A DNA stretch of 64,000 nucleotides from Pseudomonas sp. SJZ079 (GCF_007993865.1 NZ_VIUH01000010.1:1-64000), one strand, 5' to 3'. Shown: positions 49,345 to 59,235, counted from the stretch's first letter. Program-made: numbers and translations. The notes: generated from the sequence alone by a model not told the origin.

Positions 49345-50671
49345 TTACAGCTGAATTCGCGTCCAGTCGCGGCGTTGCCACATCACGGCAAAGATAGCCG
49401 AGGCCAGACCGCGCTGGAGTATCTGCAGGCTCCAGATCGCCAGGAGACCATAGCCCAGCACCGGGCCGAGCAGGTAGGCCAGGGGCAGGAAGAATAGCCA
49501 CTGGTTGCCCAGGCTGACGGCCATTACCGTGCGGTTGGCGCCTGCCCCGAGCAGGGCCTGGGTCAGTACCAGCGCGGTGGCGTCTATGACCATGCCCAGG
49601 CCCGTCAGGCGCAGTGGCCAGCTACCGAGTTCGATCAGCGCCGGGTCGCTGACGAACAGCCGCAGGATCAGTTCGGGAACCAGCCAGAACGGTGCGCCCA
49701 GCAGCGCCAGGCCGATGGCCGCGACCTTGACCACCTCCCAGCCCCAGCGGTGGGCGCTGTCGAAGTCCTCGGCGCCCAGGCTCTGGCTGACCAGCGTGGT
49801 GGCGGCCATACCCAGGCCGATGGCCGGCAGAATCAGGAACAACGCCAGGTTGATCAGCACGTGGGCCACCGCCAGCTCGGCGGTGCCGACCCGGCCGATG
49901 ATCCAGAACAGCGCGGTGATCCCGGTGGCGAAGAAGAACTGCTGCACGGAGTTGGGCAGCGACAGGCGCAGCATGCGGCTGACTTCGCCCGCGGCTCGGC
50001 CAGCGGCTGAGGAAGCCTTGATGGTTGGCGCTGCGCCAAGTCTGTACGGCATAGATCGCTGAGCCGAGGTACAGCGCCAGGGTGGTGCCCAGACCGGAGC
50101 CGGGCGCGCCCATGCGTGGCAGGCCGAACAGGCCATGGATCAGCGAGTAGCTAATCAACACGTTGGCCACATGCATGATCACCAAGGTGCGCATATACAC
50201 CCCGGAGCGATGGCTGCCGTTCCAGTAGCCGCGAAAGGCGAAGTTCACCCCCACCGCGAATACCGCCAGCACCCGCCACTCGAAATACTCACCGCCGATC
50301 TGCCGCACCGCCGCGTCAGTGGTGAGCAGCGCGATGATCGGCTGGGCGAAGCTCCAACACAGCAGCATCAGCGGCAGGGCCAGGCAGAGGGCGATCAATA
50401 GCCCGGCATTCAGCGGCGCGGCGATTTCATCCGCACGGCCCTCGCCACGTCGGCGCGCGACCAGCGCCTGGACCCCGGCGCCGAGGCCCATGACCAGGGC
50501 GATGGCCATGAAATTGGCGTAGCTACCGATGCCCACGCCGGCCAGGGAGGTTTCGCCAAGATGACCGACCATGGCGGCGTCGACCAGGTTGAGCAGGCTC
50601 TGACTGAGCATGCCGCCGATGATCGGCAGGCCGAGGCTGAGGATCTGTTTGAGGCGTTGACGCTCGATCAT
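49345..50671 (-). pseudogene. Second MATE family efflux gene, frameshifted
   Basis: The N-terminal frame (from 50671, MIERQRLKQILSLGLPIIGGML) encodes a normal MATE protein up to about TWRSANHQGFL, then loses homology. The next frame resumes with EVSRMLRLSLPNSVQQFFFATG and continues to the natural end at 49345 (WTRIQL). The shift lies near 49990-50015. Together the two parts make a full-length ~440-residue, 12-helix MATE pump. Either the gene is inactive or one base is wrong in the assembly. A run of nine A at about 50690 lies just upstream of the start. Confidence 0.8.
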
Positions 50672-50888
50672 GCGGGTTCGCTGTTGGCGAAAAAAAAATC
50701 CGGCGGGCACAGCTCAGCACCGGAGAGGTCGGCATCTTAACCCAGACGGCTATTTACGCGGGAGGCGGTGGCGGCTGGCTTGATAGATATAGGGCGCTGC
50801 GCCACCGCGAGATATGGGCAGATCAACCGCTATTCATCAGCTTCATGTCAGCGGTCGTTTCCAAGGGCGTGCTGAGGTGGGCGCACCT

Positions 50889-51356
50889 TCAGTCCAACAC
50901 CGGCTCGCAACGCACCTCGGTCTTCACCGAGTTGGCGATAAAGCACGCCTCATGGGCCTGGTGATGCAGCTCATGCAGCTGTTCGCTGCTGGGTTGCAGC
51001 GCGCCGCCGAAGCTTACCCGTGGACGCAGCAGCACTTCGGTCATGGCCACGCGGCCCTCGGCATTTTTGGCCATCACGCCCAGCGCCTGATCCTGGTAGC
51101 GATCCACCTGAAAGCCCTGCTTGGCCGCCACCGAGAGGAACCACAGCATATGGCAGCTGGACAGCGAGGCGACGAAGGCTTCCTCCGGATCGACAGGCTG
51201 CTCATCGGACCAAGGCAGTGGCACTACATGGGGCGAAGAGGAGGCCGGTACTGTCACGCCGCCATCGAAGCTCCAGCGGTGGCCGCGGCTGTAGCGGTTA
51301 TCCAGAAAGTTCTGATCGCCACGTTGCCAGAGGATTTCAGCGCTGTACTGGGCCAT
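50889..51356 (-). CDS. OsmC family peroxiredoxin-like protein
   Basis: 155 aa. The two redox cysteines of the OsmC/Ohr fold are C68 in FVASLSSCHMLWFL and C138 in AHEACFIANSVK. PEEAFVASLSSC is the standard helix. Such proteins reduce organic hydroperoxides or handle thiol stress. The start at 51356 (MAQYSAEILW) has GGAG 8 bases upstream; longer upstream frames are rejected. The 217-bp gap to the MATE gene is empty. Confidence 0.87.
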   Translation of the reverse strand: MAQYSAEILWQRGDQNFLDNRYSRGHRWSFDGGVTVPASSSPHVVPLPWSDEQPVDPEEAFVASLSSCHMLWFLSVAAKQGFQVDRYQDQALGVMAKNAEGRVAMTEVLLRPRVSFGGALQPSSEQLHELHHQAHEACFIANSVKTEVRCEPVLD

Positions 51357-51566
51357 TGCATTGCTCCATGCGAGAGGGGGCTCAGGTTGAGTCGGGCATG
51401 ACAGTAAACGTAGTATCGCGTCGATTTGACCCGGTTGTGCAGTGTTTGGCGCGTCAGCGCTTCGCGCATTACTGCCAGGCCCTATCGACCTGATAGAGGC
51501 GCCGGTCTTGTTCGCGGCGCTGGGTGAGGGGATAGTCGGGCTCACCGTTAACTGTGAAGTGCCAGC

Positions 51567-52496
51567 ATGGATACCACCTACAACCCGCACGCCTCCTTTC
51601 GCGCGGCCTGGATTGCCCAGGCTCAGGCCTACCCATGGGTCACCTTGGGGCTGGGTGTTGCGCTGCTGGCGATTCTCGGCCTGTTGCTCAGCAGCGGAAT
51701 CAACGCCTTCGATGGGCAAAATCCAGTATCGGTTCGCTATGCCCTATTTGGCGGCAGTGCAGGCTTCGCCGCCACGGCCTTCGGTGCGTTGCTGGCTATC
51801 GGGCTACGTCGCATCTCCACGCGCACCCAGGACAGCATGCTCGGTTTCGCCGCCGGGATGATGCTCGCCGCCAGTTCCTTCTCGCTGATTTTGCCAGGGA
51901 TAGACGCTGCCCAGTCGATAACCGGCAGCAGCCTGCTGGGAGCCGGCACCGTGGTGGTGGGGCTGGGATTGGGTGTGTTGCTGATGCTTGGCCTGGATCG
52001 CTTTACCCCACATGAGCACGCAAGCACCGGTCCCTGTGGGCCTGACTGCGAGCGGATCAATCGCGTCTGGTTGTTCGTCTTCGCCATTACCTTGCACAAC
52101 CTGCCGGAAGGCATGGCCATTGGCGTCGGCTTTGCCGGTGGCGATCTCGGTGTCGGCATCCCCTTGGCCAGCGCCATTGCCATCCAGGACATTCCCGAAG
52201 GTCTGGCTGTGGCGTTGGCGCTGCGCACCAGCGGACTGTCAGCCCTGAGTGCGGGCCTGATTGCCGTCGCCACTGGCCTGATGGAACCTGTCGGTGCGCT
52301 GGTTGGCGTCGGTATTTCCAGTGGCTTCGCCATTGCCTATCCGCTGAGTCTGGGGCTGGCGGCCGGGGCGATGCTGTTTGTGGTCTCGCACGAAATCATT
52401 CCGGAAACCCACCGCAACGGCCATCAAACCCCCGCGACCCTGGGCTTGATGGGCGGTTTTGCGGTGATGATGTTCCTCGATACGGCCCTGGGATGA
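51567..52496 (+). CDS. ZIP family divalent metal transporter
   Basis: 309 aa with about eight helices. The metal-binding helices HNLPEGMAIGVGF and QDIPEGLAVALALR are the ZIP signature, and a His/Cys-containing loop (HEHASTGPCGPDC) sits between helices. It should import zinc or another divalent metal across the inner membrane. Its last 150 bases are repeated at 59327-59476. The stop overlaps the start of the downstream lipoprotein gene. Confidence 0.9.
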   Translation: MDTTYNPHASFRAAWIAQAQAYPWVTLGLGVALLAILGLLLSSGINAFDGQNPVSVRYALFGGSAGFAATAFGALLAIGLRRISTRTQDSMLGFAAGMMLAASSFSLILPGIDAAQSITGSSLLGAGTVVVGLGLGVLLMLGLDRFTPHEHASTGPCGPDCERINRVWLFVFAITLHNLPEGMAIGVGFAGGDLGVGIPLASAIAIQDIPEGLAVALALRTSGLSALSAGLIAVATGLMEPVGALVGVGISSGFAIAYPLSLGLAAGAMLFVVSHEIIPETHRNGHQTPATLGLMGGFAVMMFLDTALG

Positions 52497-53359
52497 TTCG
52501 TTCAATAGCGGCTGTCGGCTGCAGGTGCCTTAGGCGGTGCATCACTGTATTCATCTTTGCCATATTGCTGAGCGCCTGTATCGGTGGTGATCTGCAGGCG
52601 CGGCGCGCGGCCTCGGCGATGACGGCCACCGAGGCGGGTTGGCAGCGCAGTCATCTCGACACCGGAGTCTTTGTGCTGACGGCCTTCGCTCCGCCAGGGC
52701 TGCGGCAGACTGCTACGCTGACCGTTTATATCGAAGGTGATGGGTTGGCCTGGATTAACGCCTCCACTCCTTCCCTCGATCCCACCCCCTTGAATCCGTT
52801 GGCATTGAAGTTGGCGTTGCGTGACCCTTCCGGTACTGCGGTCTATCTGGCTCGACCCTGTCAGTTTGTTTCAGGCCAAGATAAGCGTGGCTGCCAACGC
52901 AAATACTGGACCAGCCAACGTTTTGCCCCAGAAGTGATAGCGGCCAGCCTCAACGCGGTCGAGCAACTCAAGCAGCGTTTCGGTGCGCAGCGCCTGGTGC
53001 TGGTCGGCTATTCCGGTGGTGCTGCGGTGGCGAGCCTGGTGGCTGCGCAACGCCGGGATGTCGAACGCTTGGTCACTGTCGCCGGGAACCTCGACCACCG
53101 TTCCTGGACCACGGCTCATCATCTATCACCGCTGCAGGGCTCGCTCAATCCGGCGGATGCCTGGGCGCAGCTGCAATCGGTACCGCAAACCCATTTTGTC
53201 GGTGGCCGGGACAGGATTATCGGTGCATCTGTCGTGCGGGCCTACGCCGAGCGCTTTGCACCTGGCGCACCGCTGTCCATCCAGGTGATGCCGACATTCG
53301 ACCATCACTGTTGCTGGGTCGAGCAGTGGCCGGACATGCTCCAGCGGCTAGCGCCCTGA
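52493..53359 (+). CDS. Alpha/beta-hydrolase-fold lipoprotein
   Basis: 288 aa. The signal peptide ends in a lipobox (LLSAC). The hydrolase nucleophile elbow is GYSGG near residue 172, and later FVGGRDRII and a terminal His in PTFDHHCCW fit the acid and base of the triad. The substrate is unknown. The ATGA overlap with the ZIP gene implies co-translation. It lies at the left edge of the segment flanked by ZIP-tail copies. Confidence 0.78.
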   Translation: MIRSIAAVGCRCLRRCITVFIFAILLSACIGGDLQARRAASAMTATEAGWQRSHLDTGVFVLTAFAPPGLRQTATLTVYIEGDGLAWINASTPSLDPTPLNPLALKLALRDPSGTAVYLARPCQFVSGQDKRGCQRKYWTSQRFAPEVIAASLNAVEQLKQRFGAQRLVLVGYSGGAAVASLVAAQRRDVERLVTVAGNLDHRSWTTAHHLSPLQGSLNPADAWAQLQSVPQTHFVGGRDRIIGASVVRAYAERFAPGAPLSIQVMPTFDHHCCWVEQWPDMLQRLAP

Positions 53360-53620
53360 GCGTGGTACTTAATCGTTCGTGGTGAGGCGTCGGAGGTAAT
53401 GATGCTGCTTTTTGAAAGGTCGTCTCGCCATAGGGGGAAGAGGGGTGATAGTCAAACCCAGAGGGAGACGGCATTGGCGATTACACCGACGTCTGCTCGT
53501 GGTTGTTCCTAAGCTGGCCTGCAGCTTGACTCAAGCGCTTCAGTACACTCAATCAACTCGCGCCGGGGCTAGGAAGCAGCCTGGCTCAGGCAGGTCGGGC
53601 TTTCTCATGTGGCTAGAAGC

Positions 53621-53656
53621 AAAAAATCCCCGCACTGGCAAGCCAGCGCGGGGATT
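53621..53656 (-). terminator. Rho-independent terminator of the autotransporter gene
   Basis: Stem AATCCCCGC..CTGGC / GCCAG..GCGGGGATT followed on the minus strand by TTTTTT. It ends 22 bp beyond the autotransporter stop. The remainder of 53360-53620 holds no supported gene. Confidence 0.88.
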
Positions 53657-53677
53657 CAGGGCAGTGCCGTAGGTGGT

Positions 53678-56152
53678 TTAGATATCCCAGCGCAGCTTCA
53701 CCGAAGCGGTCTGGTTCAGGAAGCTCTCACGGTGCTCGGCATCGTAGCGCAGCGAGATTTCCATGCCGTTATCGGTGTTGGTGGTCAAACCCAGGCCCGC
53801 ACGCTGCAACCATGGGCTCGGCTCCAGCCCTCGGGTGACGAAGCTCGCCCCGGGCTCGCCGGCGAAGCTGGCGGTGATGCTGGACTGACTGTTCAGCGCG
53901 TCGTAACCCACGCCCAGGTTGGCATTGACCGTCATGCCCGGCATGAACTCGTGGCTGAGTTTGCCATCCACACCGAAAATCAGCTGGTCGGTGCTACTTG
54001 AGTCGACCTTGAGGTTGGCACTGGAACCTTTCTCGGTATAGCCCTCGTCCTTGATCCAGGTGTAGTCGGTGCGCACGGATGGAGTGAAATAAGTGCTTTC
54101 GCTCAGTGTGTAGGTCCGCGCCAGTTCAACCCCGGCGGTGGCCACCAGACTGCTGTAATCGGCCTTGGCGGTTTCGCCGAGGAACAGGATGTCGCGCTTG
54201 CCGGCGGTGTTGTTCTGGCCAATGCCGGCCTGGAAGCTCAGCTCCATGTCCCGATCCAGGCTGTGGCTGCCGTAACCGAGCAGTTGATAGACATCCACCT
54301 CGGCGCTGTTGGGCGCTTTCTTGGAATTGCCGTCGATATCGGCCTTGGCATAGGCGAAGGCAACACCGATACGGGTGGCGTCGGACACAGTGCCGTCGAT
54401 GCCGAGCGCCAGGCCGGCGGTGTTGGCCTCGAAGCCAGAAGCGCCGTTGCGATCATTCTGGTCGGCCAGCGAGCCGAATGGCTTGAGCCAGACCTTGTGA
54501 TCGCCGTAGAACTCGTCGCCCGAAGACATGCCGCGGTTGGACTCGATGCGCGACTGGATCACCCGATTGATGCCGGCAAGGGCCGAGTTTGAAGCGATGG
54601 CGCTGCTGCCGGCGAACAACGGCAGTGTCTGGGACACGGCGTCAGAGACTTCCTGCTCGGTGCCGAGACGACCCAGAGCATCGATGACGGTCTGCATGTT
54701 GGGGTTGGCGGTGCCGCGATCGATGATACTGTCCAGGGCACCGGCGGCGCCCAGGCCACTCGGGTTGTTGCTGGCAGTTACCGCATCGACTGCAGTCAGG
54801 CCCTTGACGATCTTGAAGTCGATATGGCCGTCTTCGCCTTGACTCGACAGGCTCTGGAAGTTGAACAGTGCGCTGTTGTCGGCGACCTGTGTGAAGTTGC
54901 CGTTCAGGTAGCTGGTGCTGACCACTCGGTCGAGGGTCTGGCCGATCGCCAGGCTGTTGACTTCCTGGACATCGACAAAGGCGTTACCGGCGATGTTTGC
55001 CGTGCCGCCGACATAGAGTTGGCTGTAATGATCTTCGCCGCTGCCGTCGGCCATGATGCGCAGGGTACCGGTTGCGGTCTGGGTGAAGTCGCCTGCTACG
55101 TAACCCGCGTCCGCTGCCATGGGCAAATCGATCAAGCCGGCGTTGGTGACGGTCACGCCGCTGCCGCCGAGGGAGAGCTTGCCGCGTAGTACGCCGCTCC
55201 CCATGTTATTGATGCTGCTCGCACCTTCAGAGCCATAGTTCAGAATTGAATAACCCTCGCCGCCGTTAGCCGCAGTGCCACTGATGGTGCCAAAGTTGTT
55301 TACTCCACCGCCAAACATGTAGCCGGTGTATAGGCCAACCGCCAGGCCTTCGCTGCCATCGGCGAGGGCTGCGTTGATGGTGCCGTGGTTGTTCAAGTTG
55401 CCTGAAAAATAATTGCTGTATACCGCGGCTGCTATCCCATCCTGAGCATTCAGGCTGGCGTTGATCTGGCCTTGGTTAGTCAGGGTGCCATAGAAGCTCA
55501 GTGCGGCGACCCCTACAGCAACGCCATTGAGTCCGCTCGCAGTCGCGCTTATGGTGCCGGTGGCTTGGTTATCAATCAGGGCATCGGCCGCAACCCCGTT
55601 ATTGATATAGAGGCCGACTGCTTCCGCGTAAGCAGCTGTCGAAGTGCTAGTTGCTCTGATAGCGCCGCTGTTGCGCACAATGCCCTGCATGCCTGGAGAG
55701 CCGCGCTCGACAATGCCATAGGCAAAGCTGTCTCTGGAGTCGTTGGATACCGAGGTGCCGCTGATGATGCCAGTGTTGGTCAGGCTGCCCAGCAGTTCGC
55801 CCTGAACGTCTACTCCGGTGATAGCCGACCAATAGTCCTCACCCAGACCGCTGGAAATGATGCTGCCGTTGTTGGTCAGGCTGCCCTGTACAGGACCGCC
55901 CTCAGAGAAGCCCAGGTCGCCGAAGTAGAGTACGGCGGCCTCGTTGACGGTGCTGATGGTCACGCCCTGGTTGACCACTGTGTCTGCTGAGCTGCTCGGG
56001 GTGCATTGCCCTTGATCGGCGCTGATGATCTGGGCGCAAGAAGGGGTCGCCTGAGCCTGAGTGATGTACAGCCCATTGGCGCAGAGTGCGGCAATGGCGC
56101 TGTGCAGGGCGGTGGCTTTCCATTGCGGGCGAGGCGACTGTCCATTCGACAT
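53678..56152 (-). CDS. Type V autotransporter with beta-helix passenger
   Basis: 824 aa. A long signal peptide (residues 1-35, ending TQAQA) is followed by a passenger built of short repeats of the type N.G.I.. (NNGSIISS, NTGIISGT, NSGAIRAT, NQGQINAS, NHGTINAA, NFGTISGT), which predicts a right-handed beta-helix. The C-terminal ~270 residues form the outer-membrane barrel, starting about DEFYGDHKVWLKPFGSLADQ and ending in the classic SVKLRWDI. No protease triad is seen, so an adhesin-like surface role is most likely. It has its own terminator. Confidence 0.88.
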   Translation of the reverse strand: MSNGQSPRPQWKATALHSAIAALCANGLYITQAQATPSCAQIISADQGQCTPSSSADTVVNQGVTISTVNEAAVLYFGDLGFSEGGPVQGSLTNNGSIISSGLGEDYWSAITGVDVQGELLGSLTNTGIISGTSVSNDSRDSFAYGIVERGSPGMQGIVRNSGAIRATSTSTAAYAEAVGLYINNGVAADALIDNQATGTISATASGLNGVAVGVAALSFYGTLTNQGQINASLNAQDGIAAAVYSNYFSGNLNNHGTINAALADGSEGLAVGLYTGYMFGGGVNNFGTISGTAANGGEGYSILNYGSEGASSINNMGSGVLRGKLSLGGSGVTVTNAGLIDLPMAADAGYVAGDFTQTATGTLRIMADGSGEDHYSQLYVGGTANIAGNAFVDVQEVNSLAIGQTLDRVVSTSYLNGNFTQVADNSALFNFQSLSSQGEDGHIDFKIVKGLTAVDAVTASNNPSGLGAAGALDSIIDRGTANPNMQTVIDALGRLGTEQEVSDAVSQTLPLFAGSSAIASNSALAGINRVIQSRIESNRGMSSGDEFYGDHKVWLKPFGSLADQNDRNGASGFEANTAGLALGIDGTVSDATRIGVAFAYAKADIDGNSKKAPNSAEVDVYQLLGYGSHSLDRDMELSFQAGIGQNNTAGKRDILFLGETAKADYSSLVATAGVELARTYTLSESTYFTPSVRTDYTWIKDEGYTEKGSSANLKVDSSSTDQLIFGVDGKLSHEFMPGMTVNANLGVGYDALNSQSSITASFAGEPGASFVTRGLEPSPWLQRAGLGLTTNTDNGMEISLRYDAEHRESFLNQTASVKLRWDI

Positions 56153-56214
56153 AAAAGGTGCGTCCTTTAGGAGAAAATGCGATAAATTTCACAAAAGTAC
56201 GCAATAGTATCGAT

Positions 56215-56481
56215 ATGCCATCTACTCCACCATTAGTTGATTCAACGCAGGCTGCAAATATCCACGCCGCAGGACTCAATCAACATGACTGCGAGCTGCA
56301 GTTAAATTCGCCGGTATTCCGTAAAAAGGAGGGCGTGGTCTATATCAGCCGCTATACGGACTGCGTGCGCCTGCTGAGCGAGCGCCTACACATCCCTGTA
56401 CATGCCAACTTTATCGACTCGAAGAATGGCGGGGAGGTCGGCCGGGGTGGTAGGCCTGATGATTCGTGCGGGTGGCCCTGA
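56215..56481 (+). pseudogene. N-terminal stub of a cytochrome P450 gene
   Basis: The ORF encodes about 88 residues. The stretch LNSPVFRKKEGVVYISRYTDCVRLLSE matches the N-terminal pattern of bacterial P450s (proline, then GV-Y-SRY-D-LL). After about residue 65 the sequence loses this character and stops. No heme-binding or ExxR region follows before the oxygenase gene at 56566. A decayed P450 is the best reading; an unrelated small protein is possible. Confidence 0.5.
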
Positions 56482-56565
56482 TCGAGGGGGCATTTAGACA
56501 GTCTGGATTAGTGCATGGGCAGGTAGAATTCCGGCGGAGCTCAAGTTCACCTACAGGTCACTGCT

Positions 56566-57222
56566 TTGAATTACGTCATCATCGAGAACGCCCTACCTGC
56601 CGATCTTCTTTGCGCAATTGCCGCGGCCATTCAGGCTGGCCCCTTCGAGTGCGGCAAGAATACGGCGCAGGGTATGGCCAGGACGGCCAAGAGTAACTTG
56701 CAGTTATCTTCGGAGGTCCATGGGCAGCTGCTGGACAGGATCGGCATGGCGATTTACTCGCACCCTGTTGTGCAGGCCTTCGCCATTCCTCGCCACATAG
56801 GGAGGCCAATCATCAATCGCTATGAGACGGGCATGGAATACGGCCTGCATTCCGATGGCGCCTACATTCATGACGTGCGCACCGATGTGGCCTTCACCCT
56901 GTTTCTCGATGAACCGGACTCTTACCAGGGGGGCGAGTTGGTCATCGCGACAACCGCGCAGACTTTTACCTTCAAGCTACCGGCGGGAAGCATGGTGCTT
57001 TATTCCGCCGGCGAACTGCACCGGGTAACGCCCGTGACCAGCGGGGGGCGTAACGCCGTAGTCGGTTGGGTGCAGAGCCGCATACGCGATGCTCACCAGC
57101 GCGAGATCATTGCCAAGCTCAGCCTTGTGCCTAGAGTCCTGAGTCAGGATGAAAAATATACGGAATTGGCGACCCAGTCAGGCCAGTGCATCCAGGACCT
57201 GATACGCATGTGGGGCGACTAA
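56566..57222 (+). CDS. 2-oxoglutarate/Fe(II)-dependent oxygenase (PiuC/PKHD-type)
   Basis: 218 aa. The iron ligands are H95 and D97 in GLHSDGAY and H152 in GELHRVTPV; R162 is placed to bind 2-oxoglutarate. NRYETGMEYGLHSD and YQGGELVI are typical of the PiuC-like family. The start codon is TTG at 56566 after AGG, because homology begins at MNYVIIENAL. It directly precedes the CphA-like ligase, so it may hydroxylate that enzyme's product or substrate, as an alternative to an iron-uptake role. Confidence 0.82.
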   Translation: MNYVIIENALPADLLCAIAAAIQAGPFECGKNTAQGMARTAKSNLQLSSEVHGQLLDRIGMAIYSHPVVQAFAIPRHIGRPIINRYETGMEYGLHSDGAYIHDVRTDVAFTLFLDEPDSYQGGELVIATTAQTFTFKLPAGSMVLYSAGELHRVTPVTSGGRNAVVGWVQSRIRDAHQREIIAKLSLVPRVLSQDEKYTELATQSGQCIQDLIRMWGD

Positions 57223-57288
57223 TCGGCTTTCGAGCTCAACCCCTGTCTGGCTGGGTAGCCACTTTCTCATCGTTGTTAACCGGAACAG

Positions 57289-59133
57289 ATGCCGCGCATG
57301 ACACTGACCACTTTATCTGCAGCCGGCTTCCGTGGCCGCTTGCGCCAGCCTGAACAAACTCTGAAGTTGCAGCTCAGCCACTGCCCGGCGCTGATCGACT
57401 GGGTAGGGTTGGATGTCTGGTTGCGTGACAAGCTGGGGCTTGCGCTGCAATCGCAGCCGCAGGCTATGCCTTTCGCTGTAGGGCAGAGTTCGCTCAGCGC
57501 GGTTGACGCCTTGCTCTGGCGGATACTGCAAGTGGCGGCGGAGTTGCAGCGTGCGGCGCGCATCCCGGTCTTCGAGCCCGGGCGGATTCTCGCCCTGCAA
57601 GCAGATGAGACGCGGCCGGGCAGTTGGCAGTGTGAAGTGAGTGTCGCCCATATCGACTATGTGCCTGCGCAATCGACTCGTCTGGTCTACGACGCAGCCG
57701 TACTGCTGGTCCTGGGAGTGGCGGCTGACCCCGAAAGCTTCGCCACGGCCGAGCCGCTCTACCAGCAACTGGAGCTCAAGGTGCTGCAACCGCTGCGTTC
57801 TGTGATGCAGGTAGGGATGTCGGCCTTGCCGCTATTGGCCTGCGCCCATGAGCGCGGCATACCCTGGCGTCACCTTGGGGCCGGCGTGTTTCAGTTGGGC
57901 TGGGGTGCGCGTCGCGTGCAGATTCTGCACAGCAAGGTCGACTCCGATTCAGCATTAGGTGTCGCTGTGGCGCAGAACAAATGGGTGGCCTCCGAGTGGA
58001 TGCGCCGCGCCGGCCTGCCTGCGCCGTTGCACCGGTTGGTCGGCAATGAAATGGAGGCCGTTGCAGCGCAGTCAACGTTCGGCTGGCCACTGGTAGTAAA
58101 ACCGGCGGATCGTGACCGGGGCGAAGGGGTGACGGTGGATATCACCAGCGAAGCGGCACTTCGTAGTGCCTTTCGCCAGGCGAGTGGGCTGTCCTCACAG
58201 GTGCTGGTCGAGCGCCAGGTTAGCGGGGTGTGCCATCGTCTGCTGGTGGTGCGTGGGGAGGTTCTATACGCGGTGAAGCGACTGCCAATCGCCGTGCAAG
58301 GGGATGGGCAGCGTACGATCAGTGAACTGATTGCAGCCGCCAACGCCGTACAGCTGGCCTTGCCAAGTTGGGCGCGGGCGCCCCTTTATCCAAGCGATGA
58401 TTTGGCCCTTGCCTGCTTGCAGCAGGCGGGCTGGAGTCTGGATAGCGTGCCACCAACGGGTATCTGGGCTGCGTTGCGGCGGATCGAGTCCACGCAGTGG
58501 GGTGGGCTGGATGAGGACTACTCGGCGAGCCTGCACCCTGACAATGCGGCTATTGCCTGTCAGGCGGCAGCAGTCTTCGGCCTCGACGTCGCGGGTGTCG
58601 ACATTATCTCGCCCGACATCACTCGCGCCTGGCACGAAAACGGGGCCATTATCAACGAGGTCAATTCGGCGCCCGTACTGGGTCAAAGTGACAGTTCAAG
58701 GCGGAGCCTACCGCACGTGTTGACGCGCTTGCTGCCAGCCCAGGGGCGCATCAGTATCGAAGTCTGCGTCGGCGCCAGCCAGGCGCTGCAGATGGCGAGA
58801 GAGCGTCAGCAGACCTGGCGGGAGCAGGGCGTCGCCTGCTACCTGACGAGTCACTGCGTCACTATCGACGCTTGCGGAAGTGTGGTGCCCATGGCGCAGG
58901 ATGGGCTTTCTGCCCGCTGTACAGCTCTCCTGGCGAATAAGGCGGTGGCTGCGCTGGTGCTGGTGGTGCAGACGGATGAGGTGCTCGACTATGGTTTGCC
59001 TGTGGACAGAGTGAATAGGTTCATGACTAGTGGTGAGCCATTGGCCACGTGGAATCAGGGTGAATCCACAGACGAAACGGCGCACATCGATGAGGTGCTG
59101 GCGTTCTTGAACAATCTATGCGACGAATCTTAG
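57289..59133 (+). CDS. Cyanophycin synthetase-like ATP-grasp ligase with a shortened Mur-ligase region
   Basis: 614 aa, against about 870-900 for cyanophycin synthetase. The N-terminal ~160 residues resemble the CphA N-domain. The ATP-grasp domain (about 215-480) has WPLVVKPADRDRGEGV, a central basic patch and INEVNSAPVLG. The last ~120 residues follow the start of the CphA Mur-ligase domain (VTIDACGSVV, then LLANKAVAALVLVV and GLPVDRVNRF) but have lost the P-loop GxxGKT, so the second ligation activity should be absent. It lies 66 bp after the Fe(II) oxygenase gene. It probably ligates an amino acid to a peptide or amino-acid acceptor. Confidence 0.75.
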   Translation: MPRMTLTTLSAAGFRGRLRQPEQTLKLQLSHCPALIDWVGLDVWLRDKLGLALQSQPQAMPFAVGQSSLSAVDALLWRILQVAAELQRAARIPVFEPGRILALQADETRPGSWQCEVSVAHIDYVPAQSTRLVYDAAVLLVLGVAADPESFATAEPLYQQLELKVLQPLRSVMQVGMSALPLLACAHERGIPWRHLGAGVFQLGWGARRVQILHSKVDSDSALGVAVAQNKWVASEWMRRAGLPAPLHRLVGNEMEAVAAQSTFGWPLVVKPADRDRGEGVTVDITSEAALRSAFRQASGLSSQVLVERQVSGVCHRLLVVRGEVLYAVKRLPIAVQGDGQRTISELIAAANAVQLALPSWARAPLYPSDDLALACLQQAGWSLDSVPPTGIWAALRRIESTQWGGLDEDYSASLHPDNAAIACQAAAVFGLDVAGVDIISPDITRAWHENGAIINEVNSAPVLGQSDSSRRSLPHVLTRLLPAQGRISIEVCVGASQALQMARERQQTWREQGVACYLTSHCVTIDACGSVVPMAQDGLSARCTALLANKAVAALVLVVQTDEVLDYGLPVDRVNRFMTSGEPLATWNQGESTDETAHIDEVLAFLNNLCDES

Positions 59134-59235
59134 GTATTCAGTAATGCTCCGCACCATACCCGGCTGCAGGAAGTGGAGAGCCCGAGCATAGTCCCCTGAG
59201 TGATGCCAATCCGCACTTTCAGCTACTCTGACGGC

